Shown here piece by piece: positions 56,741 to 64,000 of a stretch of 64,000 bases of DNA. This DNA comes from Dichomitus squalens LYAD-421 SS1 (taxonomy: Eukaryota > Basidiomycota > Agaricomycetes > Polyporales > Polyporaceae). The notes beneath the pieces are model-generated. The model was given only the letters and a program-made list of their open reading frames with translations. It was not told the DNA's origin and searched no databases. Made by a program: the position numbers and the translations under genes. Every line of letters begins with the position of its first letter. The first letter of the stretch is position 1. The stretch lies in assembly GCF_000275845.1 (NCBI RefSeq), contig NW_006766885.1:1820897-1884896 (forward strand). The letters are read 5' to 3'.

Positions 56741-58234
56741 TTGTCCACCGTTATTCCGGACGAATACTAGATCTAGTAGTTTATGTAGGTAAAAGGAAGT
56801 CGCGTTTGGGCGCAGTGCAAACGCGTGAGGTACTACGCGTTGCGAGCCAGACTATATATATACATGTAAACAAGACTCTGAGACAAAATATACAGTACGA
56901 GACGAAACAAGACCAGCGTGAGCACAATGTGAGCTCAATTAAATAATATGAGATTCAACAGTTTATATGTGTATATGTCGTCTTGTACTAGTAGTAGGTG
57001 TCGCCCTTCAAGGCTTCACTAGCGGTATACGTGTAGCACAGAGCTTTGTATGCTGATTCTGTCGCAAATATCTGATGTTGTCACATTGACATAAGGGGCA
57101 CCAGTCACAAATGGGCTTCACGACGCCGGGACCAATCTGCGAGAAATGTGAGCACTCGTAGTCTTCCGTGCCAGATTGGCACTGACCATCAGTAGTCACC
57201 TCCTCTCCTCATCGCGTGCAGATCTGTATGGTGGGTCAGGCTTTCAGGCGCGATTTCATCATGAAGCAAGCTGGGGTGCACGGCATCGATGCCGAGTTAT
57301 GGCCGAAGGAGGCGCTGTGGATGAGGCACAAACCTGTTCTCTCCCTCCTTGCTCCTCTGCTCTCACCGGGCGTAGGGTCTGCTGCTCGCGGGCCCACCCT
57401 GCTTGAGGTTCAGACTCCCAGCGCGACCCATTCGCCTCCTTCGTATATGTTACGCTCCCCAGCGCGGACCGGCTGCGAGGCTCGTCATCCTTGCAATTGT
57501 CAGGTGCCATACCCAGCTCTTCGCTCGCTACCTGAGGGACTGGACGGTACTATCACTCCTCATATAAACCTCTGGGATAGAGCTGCTTTGGCCGCAGTCT
57601 CATGCAGTTTAAATCCCAGGTCGTGGTGCGTCAATGTTGAGCGTTGAGCAACTATTGACAAATTGCTTGCCTAGGTGTGGTTCTTGTTCAAGCTCTCCAC
57701 AGATCCGCCAAATGTGAATCGCTGAGGTATCTGCCAAGCGTTGTTCATCTGTTCATGAATATTTCAAGACTGTGGATAGCCAAAATATGCTATTCCGGGT
57801 GCCACATCAAGCCAACGGGGCCTCAGGTATGTTTCTCCTCGACGGAAACATCACCTTCGCCGTACAGACTCTGCACTGGGTTTGATTACGTTCACCAAAA
57901 ACAGCTTCCATCATGCTACTCAAGACTCTGGTAGAGGTGCATCTATCTTCAGGTGCCTAGTATTGGGAGGTGCATGCTGACGTCGGCACAGCGGACTGTA
58001 CTTACAGCGTGCGTCACGATATCTGCAAACCTCACGTAAGCGTTTTCCGCACTCAGAACATATACGTTGTGCCCAGGACCGTACAGAGTGCTCATGGCAC
58101 TTGCAGGCTCTGCGGGCCACGCGAATCGATGGAGTCGTATGCAGTCGCACAGTTGAGTTCCGGCGCTCGGATTGGGTCAGTGTCATCATACAAACCATTT
58201 CTAGCGTCACGCTGCTCGCATCTCCTGATCACAA
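56741..58234. other. Intergenic region
   Basis: About 1.5 kb. Plus-strand frame 57216-57647 is open but has no recognisable family and an arginine/proline-rich, shadow-like composition. Bases 56850-57000 are AT-rich. Confidence 0.4.
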
Positions 58235-58822
58235 CTACAGCCATTTGATCACATCCTCCGTCCTCGCCACCTCTGCAAACTCGCCCTTCAGACTTGCAAC
58301 GCTGACAGCATGTACCGTTTCCGCGTCCCACTTGCCCCTTTCGAAGTTCGCCACCGCGTCTTCCACGAGCCAGATCGTACCCTCCTCCTGACCTCCTTCT
58401 CCCGTCCGGAGTACATGCAAGTTCGCGCCCATGCGAATCGTCGTCGACACGCACCGGTCCGTCTCCAGACCCACAACGAAGAGCGTCCTGATGCCCGCCT
58501 CTCGTATTGCGTCCTCCAAGTTTGTCCCGATGAAGGACGAGTTGACGTTCTTCGTGAACACTCGCTCGCCCTCGCGCGGCTGCGCCTCTGGTATGAACGC
58601 GACGCCTGCGGGATTCTCGGTTGGGTGCAGCATGCTCCCAGGAATGACTGAGTGATGCGCGACGTGGAAGACGGGAAGGCGCGCCTCACGGAAGTGCTGG
58701 AGGAGGCGCGCGAGGTTCGGCTCGAATGCAGGGTTGGAGCGTGCGAGGCCCCAGTGCGTGGGGTGCTTGAAGCCTTCTTGGCAGTCGATGAGCAGGAGGG
58801 CTGGGGAGGGGTGGGCGGACAT
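58235..58822 (-). CDS. Isochorismatase-like cysteine hydrolase
   Basis: A single exon of 195 residues with the Rossmann-like isochorismatase/nicotinamidase fold. The catalytic triad can be placed: Asp13 in LLLIDCQEGF, Lys91 in VFTKNVNSSFIGT and Cys124 in VVGLETDRCVSTTIR. FHVAHHSVIPGSMLHP forms the usual substrate-side strand, and EDAVANFERGKWDAETVHAV the C-terminal helix region. No signal peptide, so cytosolic. Relatives hydrolyse isochorismate, nicotinamide, ureidoacrylate or similar amides; the Thr-Asp-Arg-Cys context does not settle which. Codon use is strongly GC-biased, like the flanking active genes. Confidence 0.88.
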   Translation of the reverse strand: MSAHPSPALLLIDCQEGFKHPTHWGLARSNPAFEPNLARLLQHFREARLPVFHVAHHSVIPGSMLHPTENPAGVAFIPEAQPREGERVFTKNVNSSFIGTNLEDAIREAGIRTLFVVGLETDRCVSTTIRMGANLHVLRTGEGGQEEGTIWLVEDAVANFERGKWDAETVHAVSVASLKGEFAEVARTEDVIKWL

Positions 58823-59740
58823 GGCGCGTACTTCGACGAAAGCAAGTGGCTTGTAGTAGCTGGCTGTGCATACTTATGGGACGTCTAATTTGAACCGACC
58901 GGGTGCTCAGTTGAGTCACTTCGAGGTCATGTGTGCGCAACTCAAACATCCGATAACACAATGTCATGCGCGGGCGCGAGCGAAACGACATACGAGCCTC
59001 GGGCGGATCGGTCATTTCGAGGCAGATCCCTTGAAATGACCAATCCGCCCGGTCACGACCCCGAACGCAATACGCTTAGTCTCGCCCAGACGATCTTTGT
59101 ACAGATATATCGCCACATTTCCAGCACAATAGGGCGCCAGCAAGAGGCTGTCTTGAACGCAGTCCATGCGATGGTCTCGTGGATCCTGCGGAGACAGTTA
59201 GTCCCAGACAGATATAAGTATGAGATTGAAGCAAGGTGTACGTGCGACGAAAGCGCGAGGGACAACAGTCATAATACGAGTACAGACATGTGCGTTGATA
59301 ACAATGAGAGATGTCCAAGAGTCAACGTGAATTGTGCGGAAGAGACGCGTCAACCAGGTAGTAGACGAATAGCCCGATAAGTTAGGCGTCCTGGCGGCGC
59401 ACTACTACACTTATGCTGCAGTGGGAGTCCTTCACGTAAATACGGTATATGTACGAAGCACGGAACCGAACTGGGAAGTCATGGTCGTAAGTCGTAAGCA
59501 AGGGGCAGAAAGACGTGAGGGGGAGACAAAATATGCCTGCGGCGGAGGGTGCGCATGACGACACGACGACTTGACCCACATGGACAGCACGACGACCATC
59601 TGCCACGCCTCTAAGTATCTCCCAGAGGATGGATACAGCCACTTCGATGTCGCGCTGGATCTGATAAACAACATCTTAAGTTATACGCAATAGCCCATCC
59701 GGCAGACCCCCACGTAGTCTATCACCGCTGAGAGTACATA
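58823..59740. other. Upstream region of isochorismatase-like gene
   Basis: About 900 bp. No gene or repeat was supported; it should hold the promoter of the hydrolase gene on its left. Confidence 0.4.
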
Positions 59741-61798
59741 TCATGATGTCCGCGCATGGCTCGGAAACACCGCCTGCTCAGGCGACAACGTCTGTGGCGC
59801 CCTGGGGGGCACCGGTAGCCTCCTCACCGAAGTCGGCGGAGGAGGTGGGAGGGGGAACTTGTTCGCCCAGTTCGGAGGCGCCGAGAGGTCGGGGTCTCGG
59901 CGCAGCTCGGTCGGATACGCCCCGGATACAGTGGAAGACGTGTTCGCGCGCCGGGGGCTGGGCAGCCAGCTCGACGCTGTCACGCCCGTCAGTGGTGAGC
60001 CCGAGTACACCGAGGTTCCCGTGCCCTGTGTACGAACGGGCGATGAGTCAGCATCGTCGAAGATCGTTCAATTGAGATGTGAGGTGCCGAGACAGGAATG
60101 CCAGGAAGCAAGTCTTGCGGATGGGGAAGGGAAAGGAAGGCAGCGCAAAAATGGAGCACGGGAGAAGGGAAGAAGCCGGAGAAGCACACTGACCTGCCGG
60201 GCTGTGGATGGTGTTCGCGGACTGCTGGGGCCGGGCGTCGTGTAGTACTCGCTGTTGAAGTCCTCGCCATCATGCGAGATGACGAGCACCTCGCCCGAAT
60301 ACGGCCGCTGCGGGTCGTAGTCATCTCGCTGTACGACCATAGGCGCGCCGCCTGGGCAATCTTCGTCCTTTTCCTCTTGCACTGTGCTCACGGGGCGCGG
60401 ATAGAATGAAGAAATCGAGGAGTCGGCTGGTTTTTGGAAGCTCTTCCCTTCCGCGTTGAGGCCATTCGCAACTGGCGTGTTCCCAGCCGAGCCGTCGATA
60501 CGGAAGGCAGGGTCCGGAAAGATCGGGGAGACGGTTTTCGCCTTGTAGTTCGGGCTTTTCCGAATCCCATCCTTGAATTTGATGAAGCGCTCGACGGCGG
60601 TCGGCCAGCGGCGTATGCTGGGTAATTCAATATTCGACAGCAGCGAAGTGCTCGATGTCTCCCGTATATGCGGCGAGGTGTGTGGCACGCCCAGCTCGTG
60701 TTCCTCCGCATCGCCGCCGTCAGGAGGCGAGTACGGATCGTAGTACGACGTGCTCCCGCTGCGATTGAGCCGGCGACGGTCCTCGTCAATCTCCCAGTTG
60801 GAGTCTTTCCGCGACGGCCGGAGGCGGTGAGAGCGCCTGCTCAGCCACGTCTCACGCAGCCACCGTTGCGGATACGCGAGCAGGCCGTCCCCGGGGATGA
60901 GTGGGAGAGTCTTCATCCGCGCGTTCCGCTGGTGCCGCCACTTGTGTCCCCGGTAGCACCAGAAGAGCGCCCCGGCGAGGATCGCGACGCCTACCCCAAC
61001 GGCAATGGGCACCGCGATTTGCGCAGCTTTGGACATACCAGATTGAGGCGCTACGGAGAGGAATGGTGTCAGTCGTCCGTAAGATGTGGGTCGATGTGCG
61101 AGGTGCTTACTTGTGGATGCGAGGGCTCCAGTGAGGTTGAAGTCTTCGAAGGAGGAGAGTGGCTGGTGCGCCCAGCTGGGCACCATGCCTTGGTCAAGCT
61201 GCACCGTTTGCGAAGGGAACGAGGCTGGGTTTGAGTCACAGGTGTTGTCCGGAGCCCACTGGGGCCACGGGGCAAGACTTTCCCCTTGACAGACAGCACA
61301 GGCAGCGCGTATGTTGTAGAACATAGTATTGCTGCTCAGTAATCAGTACGACGCTTTGGTACGTAGTCTATGACACGCACCAAGTACAATTTTGCATGGT
61401 CGAGTCGTCTAAGTAACATTCGAAACCAGAACAATGTTGAGAGAATACACATTGCGAACTCACCACGGTCTTTACACGCCTGTAGGATTTGCTGTTGCAC
61501 CGTACATGGCGACTGACCGAGCGTGTTGTCCAACTGTGCGAATATGCAGTATTAGTATCAAGCCTCCAAGGCACCAAGATGCATAGGGGGGGTGTTCGGG
61601 TAGTAAATGACTGTGAAGGGCATCTGGTGGGATGGACGTGAAGAGCAGGGTTGGTACGGAAAGCCAAGCAAAGGCCCACGAGCGAGTGCCTGCACGATCG
61701 ATCGTAGTGCATCCGCCACACCCTTGGCTGCCACCGGCTCCCAGAAAAGCTCTCCTTCCAGCACGCGCCAACGCCAATCCCTCCGGTATACACTCCAT
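59741..61798 (-). CDS. Cysteine-rich ectodomain single-pass membrane protein
   Basis: Resembles a family of agaricomycete type I membrane proteins. The ectodomain is Cys-rich: NTLGQSPCTVQQQILQACKD, then a tiny exon giving STMQNCTCNTMFYN by two in-phase introns, then IRAACAVCQGESLAPWPQW and DNTCDSNPASFP. A 56-bp intron joins it to the membrane exon (AAQIAVPIAVGVGVAILAGA) followed by WCYRGHKWRHQR, so the tail is cytosolic. The tail is long, Ser/Pro-rich and charged. It ends with a separate last exon (59741 to about 60008) reached through an intron of about 180 bp and closing FPSHARTS. The 5' end is unresolved: the intron before NTLGQSP has a perfect TACTAAT branch site, but the signal-peptide exon could be read in more than one frame, so the start at 61798 is provisional. 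Function unknown; it looks like a wall or surface sensor. Confidence 0.7.
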
Positions 61799-63226
61799 CC
61801 ACGCGCGGCGCGCGCAATTGAAATTAGGCTCACCTTGTTGCCTATACCATCGCGTGTGCACTCTGCCTATATAATTCGCAGACGCCAGCCAGTACGAAGA
61901 CGCGTGTCAGCCCCTTAGCACGGAGAAGCACGGGCGAAAGAAGCGCACGGGAGATTGAGCCGCCACGAGCCCGGAGAGCACGACTACGAGTTCCAGAGGA
62001 AGGAGAGCGAACGGCAGCATCGCGCATGTCCACCTTGGCAGGGATGTCGTGTGGAGAGAGAGCGCGGAGCTGGGTCGTCAAGTGGGGGGAAGGAAGAGCG
62101 CAGCGGTGCGAGAGAGACGGAGAGCCCGGAGCCAGGACGCGGTCGCAGGATCCAGATACGAACGGAATTGGAACGCAGTCAGGCGGCGCGTCCCGACCTG
62201 AGCTGTGTGGTCGCTCTAGCTATAGTCCTCGCGGGCAGTCCACAAGGCGTGGGCGAGCGAGATGACGGGCACAGCGAGGACGGTGTGTGCGACTGACCGA
62301 CCCCACGCGGTGGGCCGGCGATGGCGGGAGGCAGCCGCTGCACTTTGCATGTTCCTCGCCGCCCGCTGTCCTCATCCAATCACCGCCCCTGGCAGATAGA
62401 CGCTTCATACTACACTTACGGCACTTCCAAGTTCTGTAACGCGGTTGCCCTTCTATATGATCGCAGGTGCTACGCCGGAGTGCAAGGAGCAGGCACTGCT
62501 TGTGGCTCCCGAAGTTCGCGAAGGAAATGCTGTCTACATCTAGGAACTCACCCGGCGAAGCCGAATATCATGTCCTACGGAGGGATACGCTAACTTGGTG
62601 CTGATAGGTGTTGCAGAAGCTAGTCAAGGGGGGAAGGGATTATCGATGCCCAAATGGCACTCGCAAAGGATCCTCCGTCAACATCACTTGCAGGCATCGC
62701 TCGGCACTGTCGAGTGTTCTCCCGACTGTGGCAGGCAGCACGCTGTCACAATTAATTCCGTGAGCAAACGATCGACAGCAACTTCCTTCTGTCACTGTGG
62801 CTCACAGGGAGCTGAACATGCTGCTATGACGACCGTCAAGTGTTGACTTGGGCTCGTGAAAACACCCTCCGTTGACGGTAGGTCGCCCTTCCCTACGCCA
62901 ACATACACTGGAGTCAGTGTCTGAGTATAGCTGATGCTCTTGCCAACCGTACTAATAGGTCCTTTGCGATGCACTTGATCAACCACCGCAAAGCATGTGG
63001 CGCGCTTCACAACGCCTGTGCCGTTGCATTGTCCTTAGGAGCCAGAAGACAGAAGACACCGCTTTCTAGAATCATTGAATGAATTATTTAGAACGATGTG
63101 CCTTGAGGCAGAGTGCTATGAACCGGGTATGAACCGAACGCGGGCTCCCAGCACGCGTAGTCTCGACCTCAAGCCTACCCCTCGAACCTACCTGCATCTG
63201 ATCGTCATTCATCGGCATTCACACTT
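61799..63226. other. Right-hand intergenic region
   Basis: About 1.4 kb. The left edge holds the leader and TATA element of the membrane-protein gene. Bases 61920-62300 are GC- and purine-rich, 62400-63200 are of mixed composition, and neither shows a gene. Confidence 0.4.
61868..61875 (-). promoter_or_regulatory. TATA-box-like element
   Basis: The minus strand reads ATTATATAG about 70 bp upstream of the provisional start at 61798. A short leader exon ending AACAAG|GTGAGC follows, suggesting an intron in the 5' leader. Confidence 0.45.
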
Positions 63227-63469
63227 ATGTCCAATCACTATTCCCGTTCTACCCATACTACGTTATCTGACCAGCCCGCTAGCGGTTATGCTGTCCCTAC
63301 TGATCTACACAACAGTCGCCTTCAGTCTTCTCAAGGAATCGGAATTAGCCGGCACTCCGAGCAGGCCAACGGGCACAGCGGGCATCCTCTCAACTTCCTG
63401 CCTCATCTTCCATCTCCTCAACACTCGTCATCCATCGCTGCCAATCAATGCAACAATGCGAATACCTGA
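63227..63469 (+). CDS. Possible first exon of an unidentified gene
   Basis: An 80-codon frame from ATG, rich in Ser, His, Gln and Asn (SNHYSRSTHTTLSDQPASGY, PHLPSPQHSSSIAANQ), as seen in disordered N-termini of fungal regulators. It closes at a TGA and no confident donor or next exon was found before the window ends, so it may be partial or spurious. Confidence 0.25.
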   Translation: MSNHYSRSTHTTLSDQPASGYAVPTDLHNSRLQSSQGIGISRHSEQANGHSGHPLNFLPHLPSPQHSSSIAANQCNNANT

Positions 63470-64000
63470 CCTTGACCTCCTACCGCCGTCCGTCTTCATC
63501 ATTTGCGATCTCTACAGGATGTCAGTGTGAGTCCCCTTCCTCTTTCTCTATTCATGCGTCCTAGCAATCACCATCAAGCAGGGCTCTCTGTCCCCACGGT
63601 ATGTACGCGGAAAACAATCGCGACGTCATCAGACTCGTGTTGTGGCTCTCCAAGAGGAGACTCGAGTGAACTTTGGTAGCATGCTGGGAAACGCTGCGAC
63701 CACGTCATTCTGCGCTACCTGCCATAGAACAGGGCGGAGGAGTACAGCCTCGTGTGCGTGTCGGCTGTAAACGAGGCTATGGGATACGCATTTTGTAGCC
63801 GTCGGCTCATGTCTAGTAGTAGAGATTGCTGGCGGCACGTCTTTATCCTCAGCTCCGGTGGATGGTAACCATGTCCCAGTTGGAAGCTTTTGGAGGCGAA
63901 ATTCGACCAGGTTCGTCCATTGTGCAAAGGGATGTCAATGATCGCTTATCCTCGGCTACCCTGAGCTTCTGATCCCAATTGATTTTGTGCGTGTGGACAG
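63470..64000. other. Right window edge
   Basis: No supportable feature. Short minus-strand frames at 63629-63927 start at non-ATG codons and match nothing that I know. Confidence 0.4.

Noticed and set aside
57216..57647. Plus-strand frame of 143 codons
   Set aside because: No recognisable family, biased Arg/Pro composition and no plausible promoter or splice partners.
1..64000. CRISPR arrays, intact transposons, viral insertions or a biosynthetic gene cluster
   Set aside because: None was seen: no regularly spaced repeats, no transposase or reverse-transcriptase motifs, and no clustering of tailoring enzymes around a synthase.

Overview
The window looks like nuclear DNA of a filamentous basidiomycete, most likely an agaricomycete (inference). 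Genes are GC-rich and mostly cut by many 49-78 bp GT-AG introns. They lie on both strands with 0.3-1.7 kb between them, and several belong to families typical of mushroom-forming fungi: single-pass membrane proteins, TAP-like hydrolases, F-box/WD40 proteins and a CPS1-type glycosyltransferase. There are no bacterial-style operons and no intact transposon that I can recognise. All exon joins given here were made by hand from splice motifs and family resemblance; no search was run.

Layout. 1-12 kb: a membrane-anchored TAP-like hydrolase broken by one in-frame stop; an Mga2/Spt23-type ER-anchored transcription factor (minus strand) divergent from a Nup2/Nup50-type nucleoporin. 12-22 kb: a Gyp1-type Rab GAP (minus); an unusual gene (minus, 14552-17809) that reads through from an extracellular sensor-like domain and a membrane helix into an Hsp70 of BiP type; an AIM24-family gene (minus); a small membrane protein (plus). 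22-29 kb: dihydroxy-acid dehydratase (minus, 18 exons) and PEX5 (minus). 29-35 kb: a possible small gene, a secreted TAP-like hydrolase (plus) and a conserved secreted protein (minus). 35-50 kb: a PHO84-type phosphate transporter (minus), tRNA-Ser(UGA) with an intron, a CPS1-type glycosyltransferase (plus), intronless FGAM synthase (minus), and an O-fucosyltransferase-like type II membrane protein (plus). 50-64 kb: a DJ-1/PfpI protein (plus), a decayed class III aminotransferase, a decayed F-box/WD40 gene, an isochorismatase-like hydrolase (minus), a cysteine-rich single-pass membrane protein (minus), and a largely empty right end.

How the genes relate. Most are unlinked housekeeping functions: branched-chain amino acids, purines, phosphate uptake, peroxisomal import, nuclear transport, Golgi traffic and lipid sensing. 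There is no metabolic cluster.

The most unusual element is the membrane-Hsp70 fusion. Ten exons join in phase into a 912-residue protein. It has an ectodomain, a helix at about 185-208, a linker of about 200 residues, and a BiP-like ATPase and beta substrate domain. It lacks the helical lid and ER-retention tail, and carries arginine where Hsp70s have a catalytic aspartate. If expressed as one protein it would be a membrane-tethered, probably ATPase-impaired, Hsp70-like receptor.
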